In this document: piece by piece, positions 54,545 through 63,954 of the stretch
How positions within the stretch are numbered: position 1 is the stretch's first letter
How the letters are laid out: each line of letters starts with the position of its first letter
From: Gammaproteobacteria bacterium
Lineage (GTDB): Bacteria > Pseudomonadota > Gammaproteobacteria > Arenicellales > JAANXG01
Assembly: GCA_024638505.1 (NCBI GenBank)
Contig: JAHEKE010000011.1
Coordinates: forward strand, 1-64,000
Direction of reading: 5' to 3'
Length of the DNA stretch: 64,000 nucleotides
Made by a program: the position numbers and the translations under genes
The notes under the pieces: generated by a model
What the model was told of the DNA's origin: nothing
What the model saw: only the letters and a program-made list of their open reading frames with translations
Databases searched by the model: none

Positions 54545-55423
54545 ATGCAAAGTACATCGGATACGGATCCGTTAGTCTCGGTTAAAAACCTGGGTAAACA
54601 ATACGGCCCCACCACAGCAGTGGACGGGGTGAGTTTTGCCATACGGGCAGGTGAAGTCGTCGGTCTTATCGGACCCAACGGTGCAGGGAAATCAACGCTG
54701 CTCAAGGCTCTGCTGGGGTTGATACACTATTCAGGCGAACTGAGCGTCCTTGGGCAGTCTCCGCGCAGCGATCGAGCTCAGATGCTGCAATTTCTGAGTT
54801 ATATCGCCGACGTGGCTTCCTTGCCTGAATGGATATCGGTTAAACAACTGCTGTATTTCCTGTCCGGCGTACACCCGCGCTTCAATCGGGATCTCTCTTT
54901 GCGCTATCTACAGCGCACCGAAATAAGGCTAAGGCATAAAGTAAAAGCCTTGTCCAAAGGAATGAAGACTCAGCTGCACTTGGCGCTGATAATGGGAATT
55001 GATGCCAGACTGCTGGTACTTGATGAGCCAACACTTGGATTGGATATTGTATTTAGAACTGAATTTTACGATACCCTTGCGAACGAATATTTCAACCCTG
55101 CGCGATCTATTCTGATGACCACGCATCAAGTAGAAGAAATAGAGCAATACTTGACCCGCGTCATGTTTATACATCACGGCCGGATTCTGTTTGACATGGC
55201 AATGGGCGATATAGCCAACCGCTTTGCTCGCCTTAAAATCGATAGCGCGCAGATGGAACAGGCGAGACAGTACAAACCCATTTACTCCCACACCGCTGGT
55301 GGGAAAGGTGTGCTGATCTTCGAGCAGCAGAGTCGCGAATCCTTGCGGCCGCTAGGTTTTGTTGATACGCCTGGTTTAGCCGAGTTGTTTTTGGCCAAGG
55401 TAAAAGGTGTGGGCGATGCGTAA
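54545..55423 (+). CDS. ABC transporter ATP-binding protein
   Basis: 292 residues: Walker A GLIGPNGAGKSTLLKALLGL (about 40-59), degenerate signature LSKGMKTQLHLALIM (about 137-151), Walker B LLVLDEPTLGLD and switch His in MTTHQVEEIE. This resembles YtrB/GntR-linked ATPases of ABC-2 transporters. It is coupled to the permease gene, whose ATG overlaps its last eight bases. Divergent from the EamA fragment. Confidence 0.9.
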   Translation: MQSTSDTDPLVSVKNLGKQYGPTTAVDGVSFAIRAGEVVGLIGPNGAGKSTLLKALLGLIHYSGELSVLGQSPRSDRAQMLQFLSYIADVASLPEWISVKQLLYFLSGVHPRFNRDLSLRYLQRTEIRLRHKVKALSKGMKTQLHLALIMGIDARLLVLDEPTLGLDIVFRTEFYDTLANEYFNPARSILMTTHQVEEIEQYLTRVMFIHHGRILFDMAMGDIANRFARLKIDSAQMEQARQYKPIYSHTAGGKGVLIFEQQSRESLRPLGFVDTPGLAELFLAKVKGVGDA

Positions 55424-56273
55424 GTTCTTTACTTTGGCCTTGCGAGAAATCTGGGAACATCATAATTTATGGCGCGTTCCGCTGATTCTCCTGCTGCTGG
55501 TCGTGCTGGCAAACTTTGGATTTTCTGGTGTGGCTTCGTGGATCGGTCTGGCGCCTCCTGAGGTATCATCACAGCTGGTCGGAACAACGCTTGGTTCTCT
55601 CAGTTCGATAATATTCTTAGTATTTTCGTTTCTGGTACTGTTTTACCTCGTCGATTGCCTGTATGCGGAGCGCAAGGACAAAAGTATATTATTCTGGCGC
55701 TCACTGCCTATCTCGGACACTCAGGCAGTTTTAGCTAAGCTGTTCGTGGCTGCGGTGTTGATTCCCGTCATTGTATGGTTAACCATCGTGCTGTCTCAGC
55801 TGCTGACGCTGGCTATCCAATCAATGTCAGGCAAGAATACAGCGAGCTTGTTTACCGCGGTTAATCTCAGTGCGTATTGGTGCAATATATTGCTGATTCT
55901 GTTACTGACTGCGCTATGGACACTGCCGCTGTTGACATGGTTTTTGTTTTGCTCATCCTGGTCAAAAAGAACTCCATTTATCGCTGCGTTGGCCATCCCG
56001 GTGGTTATTATCCTGTTAGACAATATCCTGTCCGTTGGGATTCGATTGGGTGGCTTGATTGCAGACCGTATACCTTTTGGCTACAGCTTCGGCGCTGGCG
56101 ACGGCAGCTTTCTGCTGGGATTACAGGGGATTACGACTTCTCACGCCTACCAGCTGGCGTTCTCTGACATGTTTGTTTTATTGCGTCAACCAGGGTTATG
56201 GCTCGGTCTGCTGGTAGCCACCGGCTTTACCTCGGCGACCATTTGGACGCGGCGTTGGCGCGATGACAGTTAG
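55416..56273 (+). CDS. ABC-2 type transporter permease
   Basis: 285 residues with about six hydrophobic helices (from about 20 to 270) and the typical LVDCLYAERKDKSILFWRSLP cytosolic loop of ABC-2 permeases. ATG 55416 overlaps the ATPase gene, and AAGGTG lies just upstream. Together with the ATPase it forms an export or membrane-stress transporter of unknown substrate. Confidence 0.87.
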   Translation: MRKFFTLALREIWEHHNLWRVPLILLLLVVLANFGFSGVASWIGLAPPEVSSQLVGTTLGSLSSIIFLVFSFLVLFYLVDCLYAERKDKSILFWRSLPISDTQAVLAKLFVAAVLIPVIVWLTIVLSQLLTLAIQSMSGKNTASLFTAVNLSAYWCNILLILLLTALWTLPLLTWFLFCSSWSKRTPFIAALAIPVVIILLDNILSVGIRLGGLIADRIPFGYSFGAGDGSFLLGLQGITTSHAYQLAFSDMFVLLRQPGLWLGLLVATGFTSATIWTRRWRDDS

Positions 56274-56316
56274 TCAATGACTAGGTAAGCTATTACCCTT
56301 TTACTCTAGCGCGGAT

Positions 56317-58383
56317 ATGACACCTCCCCGATTGCATTCGGCCTGCCCGCACGATTGTCCAAGCACCTGTGCGCTTGAAGTGGAACGCCTGGACGACCAT
56401 ACCATTGGTAAGGTTTACGGCGCAAAAGCTAATGACTATACCGCCGGGGTGATATGTGCCAAGGTATCTCGCTATGCGGAGCGGGTGCACCACCCTGATC
56501 GCTTAAAGCAGCCGCTGAAACGCACCGGTGAAAAGGGAAAAGGGTTGTCCGCTTTTGCGCCGATTTCATGGGAACATGCTCTGGATCAGGTGGCGGAGCG
56601 GTTCATTTCAGTTTCGCAGCGCTTCGGCAGTGAGGCGGTGTGGCCTTACTTTTACGCCGGGACCATGGGACTGGTGCAGAGAGACGGCATCGAGCGATTG
56701 CGCCATGCGATGAAGTATTCCAGGCAGCACTCCACATTCTGCACAACGCTGGCGGACGCGGGGTGGAATGCTGGGGCTGGGGCCAAGCGGGGAGTCGATC
56801 CCCGGGAAATGCAGCACAGCGATCTGATCGTGATGTGGGGCGGTAACCCGGTAAACACCCAGGTGAACGTTATGCATCATATTGCGCAAGCTAAACGAGA
56901 GCGTTGTGCCAAGCTGGTAGTAGTTGATCCTTACCGCACGGGTACAGCCGAAAAAGCGCATATACACCTGATGCTGCGACCAGGCACAGACGGGGCTCTG
57001 GCGTGTGCAGTGATGAATGTCTTGTTTAACGAAGGATACGCTGACCGAGATTATCTCAGTGCGTATACGGACGCACCTCTCGAACTCGAACAGCATGTGC
57101 AAAGCAGAACGCCCGCCTGGGCAGCACGGATCACTGGCCTGGCGGAGCGTGAGATTATCGAATTTGCGCGGCTGTATGGAAACACCGCAAAATCTTTTAT
57201 ACGCCTGGGCTACGGTCTATCCCGCTCGCGCAACGGTGCGGTCAATATGCACGCGGTGAGCTGCTTACCCGCCATCACCGGCGCCTGGCGACACCTGGGT
57301 GGCGGAGCGCTGTACAGTAATGCTGGAATGTACAAAATTGACCAGACATTAATCCAGGGGCTGGATGTTGTCGACCCCGGCACGCGTATCCTGGACCAGT
57401 CAAAAATCGGTCCCATTTTATGCGGCAACGGCGAGGACCTTAAAGCGGGGCCGCCGGTCAAAGCTTTGTTCATTCAAAACACCAACCCCGTAGTGGTTGC
57501 CCCTCAGTCACGGGACGTATTGGAAGGATTCAACCGTGATGACCTCTTTATCTGCGTGCACGAGCAGTTTATGACTGAAACGGCTGCCATGGCAGATTTC
57601 GTTTTGCCGGCAACCACATTTCTCGAGCATGATGATATGTATCAAGGTGGCGGCCACACCTACCTGCAGGTGACGAAGAAAATAATCGAACCGCTGGCAG
57701 AGGCCCGCAGCAATCATTGGCTGCTGTGTGAATTGGCAGAACGGCTCGGCGCCATTCATCCTGGCTTCAAAATGAGTGAATGGGAGCTGATTGAAGACGC
57801 TTTGCGGCGCACGGGACTTCCGGATGCAGAGACTATTTATCAAAACCACTGGCATGATTGCTCCCTGGATTTTGCCAGCATGCACTACTTGAATGGATTC
57901 GCCCATAGTGATGGTCGATTTCATTTCAAACCGGATTGGGCGGCGTTGGGTCATGACTACCAGAGTATGCCGCAGTATCCCGATCATTTGGCAATCATTG
58001 ATGACGCGACTAAACAGCACCCATACCGGCTGGTCACCGCTCCGTCGCGCCAGTTTTTAAATACCAGTTTTACCGAAACACCGTCGTCACAGAAAAAGGA
58101 AGGGCGTCCAACCGTACTGATCCATCCCAAAGATTGTTTTAAGCTTGGTATTGCCGAGGGGGACAGGGTGCAGCTGGGGAACGGCCGGGGGGAAGTGATC
58201 GTCCACATTCGGTCTTTCGATGGCGTACAGCCGGGGGTGGTGGTATCCGAGAGCATCTGGCCGAATAGCGCTTTCGAAGGCGGTATGGGAATAAATACGC
58301 TTACCAGTGCAGATGCCGGAAAGCCTAATGGAGGAGCCGTTTATCATGACACGGCTGTGTGGATCAGGCCCGTGCGGGTTTAA
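56317..58383 (+). CDS. Molybdopterin-dependent oxidoreductase (DMSO reductase superfamily)
   Basis: 688 residues. The N-terminal [4Fe-4S] motif is C10, C14, C18 and C47 (CPHDCPSTCALEV, GVICAK). Cofactor-binding regions include MWGGNPVNTQVN, VVDPYRTGTAEKAH, RLGYGLSRSRNG, FIQNTNPVV and the C-terminal MGD-binding domain (about 565-685). No Tat signal is present, so it is likely cytoplasmic; no partner subunit gene is adjacent. It resembles soluble BisC/formate-dehydrogenase-alpha-like enzymes of unknown substrate. Confidence 0.88.
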   Translation: MTPPRLHSACPHDCPSTCALEVERLDDHTIGKVYGAKANDYTAGVICAKVSRYAERVHHPDRLKQPLKRTGEKGKGLSAFAPISWEHALDQVAERFISVSQRFGSEAVWPYFYAGTMGLVQRDGIERLRHAMKYSRQHSTFCTTLADAGWNAGAGAKRGVDPREMQHSDLIVMWGGNPVNTQVNVMHHIAQAKRERCAKLVVVDPYRTGTAEKAHIHLMLRPGTDGALACAVMNVLFNEGYADRDYLSAYTDAPLELEQHVQSRTPAWAARITGLAEREIIEFARLYGNTAKSFIRLGYGLSRSRNGAVNMHAVSCLPAITGAWRHLGGGALYSNAGMYKIDQTLIQGLDVVDPGTRILDQSKIGPILCGNGEDLKAGPPVKALFIQNTNPVVVAPQSRDVLEGFNRDDLFICVHEQFMTETAAMADFVLPATTFLEHDDMYQGGGHTYLQVTKKIIEPLAEARSNHWLLCELAERLGAIHPGFKMSEWELIEDALRRTGLPDAETIYQNHWHDCSLDFASMHYLNGFAHSDGRFHFKPDWAALGHDYQSMPQYPDHLAIIDDATKQHPYRLVTAPSRQFLNTSFTETPSSQKKEGRPTVLIHPKDCFKLGIAEGDRVQLGNGRGEVIVHIRSFDGVQPGVVVSESIWPNSAFEGGMGINTLTSADAGKPNGGAVYHDTAVWIRPVRV

Positions 58384-58448
58384 TCTTGCGTATCGACAAC
58401 ATAACGGTCACTGCGCTGGTTAAAATCCGCCACGGGGCGCGATGTAGC

Positions 58449-58474
58449 TAGCCTCTCCCCGGTGGAAGAGGCTA
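58449..58474 (+). terminator. Hairpin after the molybdopterin enzyme gene
   Basis: TAGCCTCT (58449-58456) pairs perfectly with AGAGGCTA (58467-58474) across a 10-nt loop. There is no T-run, so it may be a Rho-assisted or mRNA-protecting end rather than an intrinsic terminator. Confidence 0.4.
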
Positions 58475-58652
58475 AGCGTAGAGTATCGGGATTAAATTGA
58501 GGGTACATATGTGCCGTATATCCAGTCTTTCTGTCCCAACTAACGGCTTGGTTAGTGTACCTATGATTGCCGCGTAATTCATCCCATCGCCCATCCAGTG
58601 AAAAGAGTTGCAGACATTCACATATCCCGAGTAGCCCGCAAGGATAAGAGTC

Positions 58653-60065
58653 ATGCTTGAAAATCCGTCACGCCGGAGCTTTCTTAAAGCCACCGTCACC
58701 GCGCCAGCCGTTTTGGCGGTGCCCGGTATGCTTGCTGCCGAGGAGGAGACGGTCATCCTGACCGCACGACGGCAAATTGTGCCGCTGGTTGGTCAAGGAT
58801 ATCCGGAAACAGAGATATGGGGGTACGACGGCAGGGTCCCCGGCCCAATCATTCGCATCACGCGGGGTGGAACAGTGCGCGTGCAGGTGCGTAATGAACT
58901 GGACCAGCCAACCACCGTACATTGGCATGGGCTCAGAATAGATAACAAAATGGACGGGGTTCCGGGCCTGACACAGACAGCCATAGCACCGGGGGAGGAT
59001 TTTGCGTATCGCATTACGCCACCTGACGCCGGCACGTTTTGGTATCACTCCCACGTTAACAGTTCAGAGCAGATAGGAAGGGGGTTGCACGGTGCTTTGA
59101 TCGTTGACGAAATCGATCCCCCCCGTGTTGATAGGGACCTCGTGTGGATACTTGATGATTGGCTGCTTAACAGGGACGCCCAGATCGTGAATTCGTTTGA
59201 TCACCCCCGAGATGCTTCACACGGTGGACAAATTGGCAACACCGTAACGGTCAATGGCCGGATATTGAGAGATTTTGCTGTGCGCACAAACGAGCGGCTA
59301 CGCTTGCGTCTGATCAACGCGGCCAACGGTCGAATCTTCAGGCTTAAGTTTGTCGAACACGCACCGTTGATAATAGCCCTCGATGGTCAGCCGGTGCCGG
59401 TGCATGAACCTGAAGATAGTAGCATCGTGCTGGCACCTGCGATGCGTGCAGATTTGCTGTTGGACTGCACCGGTGCACCGGGCCAACGTTTCTCCATTGT
59501 TGATAGTGCTTATCGACAACCCTATGAACTGCTCCAGCTGGTGTACCAGACACGCGAGCCGGTTAGATCTAAACCAGCGATAGCTTTGCCCCGCCTGCCG
59601 TCAAACGATCTGCACCAGCCGGACTTAACTCAGGCCGTGCACCTCAATGTCTCCTTTGGAGGAGGAATGCACGGCCAGCTCGCTGGTGCAAGGTACCGGG
59701 GCCAATGGCTGGATGTAAGGCGCCTGTTCCAACAGGGCAAGATGTGGGCAATAAACGGTGTCGTCGGGGAATCAGAAGGAATCGTGCCTCTATACACCTT
59801 GCGCCTGGGCAGAACTTACGTGTTGCACCTCACCAATAAAAGCGCCTGGCCACACCCGGTGCATCTACACGGTCATCATTTTCGATTGCTCAGCCGAAAT
59901 GGAGATCCCGTAGCATATCGACCCTGGTTGGACACCGTTTTACTGGAACCGAGGGATAAGGTGGATGTAGCGTTCGTCGCGGATAACCCGGGTCACTGGA
60001 TGTTTCATTGCCATATTCCTGAGCACATGGCGACCGGCATGGCTACCGTCTTCCGCGTGGTGTAA
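58653..60065 (+). CDS. Tat-exported multicopper oxidase (CueO/laccase-like)
   Basis: 470 residues. A Tat signal (SRRSFLKATVTAPAVLA, about 7-23) sends the folded enzyme to the periplasm. Copper motifs are HWHG (H90, H92), HSH (H132, H134), HPVHLHGHH (401-409) and HCHIPEHMATGM (452-463), which together form the type 1, 2 and 3 sites with a Met axial ligand. Three cupredoxin domains. Possible roles are Cu(I) or phenol oxidation; no Met-rich CueO insert is evident. AAGGA precedes ATG 58653. Confidence 0.93.
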   Translation: MLENPSRRSFLKATVTAPAVLAVPGMLAAEEETVILTARRQIVPLVGQGYPETEIWGYDGRVPGPIIRITRGGTVRVQVRNELDQPTTVHWHGLRIDNKMDGVPGLTQTAIAPGEDFAYRITPPDAGTFWYHSHVNSSEQIGRGLHGALIVDEIDPPRVDRDLVWILDDWLLNRDAQIVNSFDHPRDASHGGQIGNTVTVNGRILRDFAVRTNERLRLRLINAANGRIFRLKFVEHAPLIIALDGQPVPVHEPEDSSIVLAPAMRADLLLDCTGAPGQRFSIVDSAYRQPYELLQLVYQTREPVRSKPAIALPRLPSNDLHQPDLTQAVHLNVSFGGGMHGQLAGARYRGQWLDVRRLFQQGKMWAINGVVGESEGIVPLYTLRLGRTYVLHLTNKSAWPHPVHLHGHHFRLLSRNGDPVAYRPWLDTVLLEPRDKVDVAFVADNPGHWMFHCHIPEHMATGMATVFRVV

Positions 60066-60097
60066 GGTTCTAACTGAACTCAGGCAAGTGCAAGAGA

Positions 60098-60862
60098 TTA
60101 CAGCTTTTTGGCCCTGCTGGGTACTGAAGATCCTTCGCAGCTGGTGCCGCTGAGTTTGACTAAAAGATGGTTGTCCAAAATTCGAATGTTTCGCCGATCG
60201 GTTGCAACAACGCCTTCCTTTTCTAATTTGGCAAACGTTCTGCTTACGGTTTCCAGAGTCAATCCGAGAAAATTGGCGACATCCTGTCTGGTCATACTCA
60301 GTAGCAGATCGATCGAAGACAGCCCCCGCCGTTCAAGGCGTCTGGCCAGGTTCAGCAGAAACGTGCACAAGCGCGCCTGAGCGCTGTAATCACGCAATAC
60401 CATCAAGATTTCCTGATCTTCGGAAATGCGGGAACCCATAATCTTGTGCAGCTGCTGATCCAAACTGGGCAGCACTGTGGCTAACTGCTGCAGCCGGTCG
60501 AGCGGGAGCTCACAAGCGGTCGATCTTTCCAGGGCAATTGCGGAGGTCTGGTGCTCGCCGTTTCCAAGTCCGTCAAATCCAATAATTTCACCGGGCAGGT
60601 GGAAACCAAGGATACTTTCCGTGCCGTCGGTATGCAGGTGTTGTGTTTTAAAAGAGCCGGAACGGATGGCAAACAGCGACCTGTGTGAATCAGCTTGGCG
60701 AAACAGGTATTCGCCGCGCTGCAAGGGGCTGTGGCGTTCGACCAGCCCGTCGAGCTTTTCTACGTCGGCGCTATCCAGTTCCTGCGGGAGACACAGCTGA
60801 CGCAGCCCGCATCGCTGGCAGGACGCTTTGACAAGTGATAGATCAATTACCTTCTGCGGCAT
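60098..60862 (-). CDS. fnr: Oxygen-sensing transcription regulator, Fnr/Anr
   Basis: Crp-family regulator that binds a [4Fe-4S] cluster under anoxia and then DNA at TTGAT-N4-ATCAA-type sites. 254 residues: the N-terminal Cys set C15, C18 and C24 (SCQRCGLRQLC) and C117 (STACELP) gives the four ligands. The cyclic-nucleotide-fold beta barrel follows, then the HTH near 193-215, VANFLGLTLETVSRTFAKLE, with the E-SR recognition residues of Fnr. Convergent with the multicopper oxidase gene. Confidence 0.95.
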   Translation of the reverse strand: MPQKVIDLSLVKASCQRCGLRQLCLPQELDSADVEKLDGLVERHSPLQRGEYLFRQADSHRSLFAIRSGSFKTQHLHTDGTESILGFHLPGEIIGFDGLGNGEHQTSAIALERSTACELPLDRLQQLATVLPSLDQQLHKIMGSRISEDQEILMVLRDYSAQARLCTFLLNLARRLERRGLSSIDLLLSMTRQDVANFLGLTLETVSRTFAKLEKEGVVATDRRNIRILDNHLLVKLSGTSCEGSSVPSRAKKL

Positions 60863-61178
60863 GATGGAATTTCAGAGCCAGCATAAAAGCGCTCTCCCTC
60901 TCTCCTCCTAGGGTCTTGATAGTAAGATAGGGGATAAACGCGCAAGTTTAAAGACGATTTCGGTAACTTATATACCAGTATGTCCCCCCGCGTGCAAACC
61001 TCGATGGGCTGCCGTGCGGCTTGACTTCAAATCAGGGCATTATTTTGCACGGGCCGGGCCGTGTACGCCGGTCAGCCGGCTGGCGATTGACGCAATTATC
61101 TCGTATGAAGACTTGCTGAGACCGGGAGCATCAAAGACAATATCTGGTTGCCACTTAATTAAGCCGGAAATGAATGCT
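60863..61178. other. 316-nt divergent region between fnr and cbs
   Basis: Carries the promoters of both genes by position. No reliable -35/-10 pair, operator or small gene was recognised. The cbs reading frame is open through much of it, from 61014, but that part does not resemble the enzyme. Confidence 0.4.
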
Positions 61179-62558
61179 ATGAACACTTACAACGACGTCC
61201 TCGAACTGATCGGACGCACGCCCTTGGTCAGGCTAAACAGACTGGTTGAGCCCGGTATGGCCACGGTTTACGCCAAACTTGAGAATCTGAACCCCGGCGG
61301 GTCAGTGAAGGATCGCATGGCGGTCAATATGGTGAAGCGGGCGGAAGAAGAAGGCCGTCTGAAACCGGGGGATACCTTGGTTGAGAGCACATCTGGCAAT
61401 ACCGGGCTGGGACTGGCCATGACGGCGGCGGTGAGGGGGTACAAATGTGTGTTCACTATGCCGGATAAGATGAGCAAAGAGAAAGTGGATATGCTTAAGG
61501 CATATGGGGCTGAAGTGATTATCACCCGCACCGATCTGGACCATGATCACCCAGACAGCTACGTACAGGTAGCCAAGCGGATCGCCAGAGAAAGGTCAGG
61601 CGGTTTTTACACAGATCAGTATTACAACATGAGCAATCCTGAGGCTCATTATTTAACTACGGGCCCGGAGATATGGCAAGATACCGACGGTAAAATTGAC
61701 TGTCTGGTAGGCGGAATCGGTACCGGCGGTACGATATCCGGAGCGGGTAAATATTTGAAAGAAAAGGCGCAGGAAGCTGGTCGCGAACTGAATATAGTGT
61801 GTCCGGATCCAAAGGGCAGTATTTATCACGATGAGTTCTACAAGGGCTGCTCTGGTGAGCCCGGTATTTATCGCGTAGAGGGGATTGGTCACGACTTTAT
61901 GGTCGGTACTTTAGATATGTCTGTAATTGATGAGATTATAGAGGTCGGTGATAAGGAGTCTTTCCTGGCGGCAAGACGTCTGGCGCGTGAGGAGGGAATT
62001 TTTGCCGGAGGATCAACCGGCACCGCTCTGCATGGCGCAATGCTAACCGCGAGAAAACTAGGGCCAGGTAAAATTATTGTTGTAATCGTGTGTGATTCCG
62101 GTGATCGCTATCTGAGCAAGTGTTTCGATGACGACTGGATGAAAGATATGGGATACCTGGGTCCTGAACAGCGGTTGGGAACCGTGCGCGAGATTCTACA
62201 GTACAAGCATGGCCAGGTAGAGTATGCTTCGATAGAGGAGTCTCTGGCGAGCGTGGCCAAACGAATGTCGGAAATGGGCATATCACAAATGCCCGTTCGT
62301 TCCGGCAAAGGCGCACCGCTGAAAATTATTCATGAAGTAGACCTTCTGCAAAGTCTGGTCAATCAGGAATGTTCGCTTGATGATAAAGTAGCCAGCGTGG
62401 CCAAGGAGCTCCAGGGCCAGGTAAAGATCGATGATTCGCTATCGGCAGTGCAGGCCGTTTTTGATGATGAAAATGTGGCGATGGTGGTTGAGAATGGGGA
62501 GGTTACTGGCGTGATTACTAAAATCGACGTGGTGGAATTTCTGGCTGCGCGGCGCTGA
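61179..62558 (+). CDS. Cystathionine beta-synthase
   Basis: PLP enzyme condensing serine and homocysteine to cystathionine (reverse transsulfuration). 459 residues: the PLP Lys is K44 in NPGGSVKDRMA, with STSGNTGLGLAM as substrate loop and GGIGTGGTISG as phosphate loop. Two CBS domains occupy about 335-455. The GIGHDFMVGTLD segment and the CBS domain tail separate it from CysK. ATG 61179 has CGGA ten bases upstream and gives the usual MNTYNDVLELIG; ATG 61170 is a close alternative. It converges on the HAD gene with four bases between stops. Confidence 0.92.
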   Translation: MNTYNDVLELIGRTPLVRLNRLVEPGMATVYAKLENLNPGGSVKDRMAVNMVKRAEEEGRLKPGDTLVESTSGNTGLGLAMTAAVRGYKCVFTMPDKMSKEKVDMLKAYGAEVIITRTDLDHDHPDSYVQVAKRIARERSGGFYTDQYYNMSNPEAHYLTTGPEIWQDTDGKIDCLVGGIGTGGTISGAGKYLKEKAQEAGRELNIVCPDPKGSIYHDEFYKGCSGEPGIYRVEGIGHDFMVGTLDMSVIDEIIEVGDKESFLAARRLAREEGIFAGGSTGTALHGAMLTARKLGPGKIIVVIVCDSGDRYLSKCFDDDWMKDMGYLGPEQRLGTVREILQYKHGQVEYASIEESLASVAKRMSEMGISQMPVRSGKGAPLKIIHEVDLLQSLVNQECSLDDKVASVAKELQGQVKIDDSLSAVQAVFDDENVAMVVENGEVTGVITKIDVVEFLAARR

Positions 62559-62562
62559 TCGA

Positions 62563-63318
62563 TTACAATCCGACCAGTTCCAGCGCCGCTGGCAGATCAT
62601 CAGCGCACATCAATCCCTGTAGTTCGCAACGGGCTTCATCTCCCGGCCTGTACTTACCGGTGCGAACCAAGCAAGCGAGTAACCCTGCTCGTATTGCCCC
62701 CTCGCAATCCGCGACCACGTCATCACCAATCATCAGCACCTGCTGTGCAGCGCAGCGCGTGCTAGCAACAACGACTTCATAAAACGTGGTCGATGGCTTG
62801 CCGACGATGATTGGTTTCTTATCCGACGCATAGGCCAACGCGTGAATGAAAGGGCCTGCATCCAGCACCAATTCTTCCGCTTTCTTGAAGTATCGGTTAT
62901 CACCAATGGCGATCAACTGTGCTCCCGCCATCAAATGCTGGAAGGCCTGATTCATATGCATATAATCGAAGCGTTCCCCGGCATCTGCTACCACCACCGC
63001 ATCGGGTGCAGTAGATTGAAAAGGTTCGAATAAGACATCCAAATTGGGATGCACCAGCGCATAGCAGGTCATATGCCTATTCTCGAGATAAGCGACGACC
63101 GCCGCGGGTGCGGTGAAAAGTTGTTCCTGCTTTACGTTAAATCCAAGGTCATCTAAATACTGCTTGACCTGTTGTGGTGACTGTCGTGAAGTATTGGTAA
63201 CGAATCGCAGCGGCACGGACTGCTGCTGGAGCTTGGCTACCGATTCTATGGCTCCCGGAAGAGGGATGCGGCCATCGTACAGTACGCCTGCGATATCTAA
63301 AAGTACAGCCTGAACCAT
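62563..63318 (-). CDS. HAD-IIA phosphatase, LHPP-like
   Basis: 251 residues. Motif I is LLDIAGVLYDG (nucleophile D8), motif II FVTNTSRQS, the Lys motif VGKPSTTFY and motif IV MIGDDVVADCEGA; the C2A cap lies between. DIAGVLYD resembles the mammalian phospholysine/phosphohistidine pyrophosphatase LHPP, which has a Ser at the Ala position. The likely substrate is a phosphate ester or pyrophosphate, unproven. Confidence 0.87.
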   Translation of the reverse strand: MVQAVLLDIAGVLYDGRIPLPGAIESVAKLQQQSVPLRFVTNTSRQSPQQVKQYLDDLGFNVKQEQLFTAPAAVVAYLENRHMTCYALVHPNLDVLFEPFQSTAPDAVVVADAGERFDYMHMNQAFQHLMAGAQLIAIGDNRYFKKAEELVLDAGPFIHALAYASDKKPIIVGKPSTTFYEVVVASTRCAAQQVLMIGDDVVADCEGAIRAGLLACLVRTGKYRPGDEARCELQGLMCADDLPAALELVGL

Positions 63319-63444
63319 ATCATTCGCGTAATCAACTTGCCTTAAGTGCGTACAGTGCTATGAGCGCGATAGGTTATTTGCATCTAGCTCTAGGTCTGGC
63401 TGGCCAGATGCTGCCCTAGCCTGCCCAGCAATACGGCAGACAGA

Positions 63445-63909
63445 TTACCATATGTAGGGAATGAAACGCTTGGTGCGCAATGCGTAGCGCGTATAATCCG
63501 CAAACTCCAAGTCCAGCAATCGCTCCTCGCGCAATGCCTTGGTGGTAACTACCAGAATTAAGCCAAGCGAGGCGGTGTAGTTTACCCAGTGTCCGTTATA
63601 ACCGGCTATGCCAACCATCATCAGCATCAAGGCGCAGTACATAGGATGCCTGACGAAACGGTACGGACCACGCGTAATCAATACCGCCCCGGCTTGAATT
63701 TCTGGATAGATACTGAAGTTGCCCGGTCGGTTGTAATAAAGCACAATCAATCCGAGCAATGCACCAATCAGGCACAGAAGCAAAAACCAGGGGGAGCCTG
63801 AGCTGCGTCCGAAGTAGGGATAGCAGCTCAGCGCGACAAAACAAAGCTGGAGTGACACCAGCAGATGTGAACTCAATTGTTTGCGGGTGCCGCTAAGATT
63901 GTCAGGCAT
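63445..63909 (-). CDS. Isoprenylcysteine carboxyl methyltransferase-like membrane methyltransferase
   Basis: 154 residues with about four helices. The C-terminal SAM-binding signature GPYRFVRHPMYCALMLMM and the later LREERLLDLEFADYTRY with its conserved Glu and Tyr match the ICMT/PEMT family. The substrate in bacteria is usually unknown. Confidence 0.85.
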   Translation of the reverse strand: MPDNLSGTRKQLSSHLLVSLQLCFVALSCYPYFGRSSGSPWFLLLCLIGALLGLIVLYYNRPGNFSIYPEIQAGAVLITRGPYRFVRHPMYCALMLMMVGIAGYNGHWVNYTASLGLILVVTTKALREERLLDLEFADYTRYALRTKRFIPYIW

Positions 63910-63954
63910 TAATCTGTTTAATGAATCAAAAAGTTTAGACCATTACAATTAGTA

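Noticed and set aside
61014-61178. Upstream extension of the cystathionine beta-synthase frame
   Set aside because: The extra 55 residues do not resemble the enzyme; the conserved N-terminus starts at 61179 with a usable ribosome-binding site.
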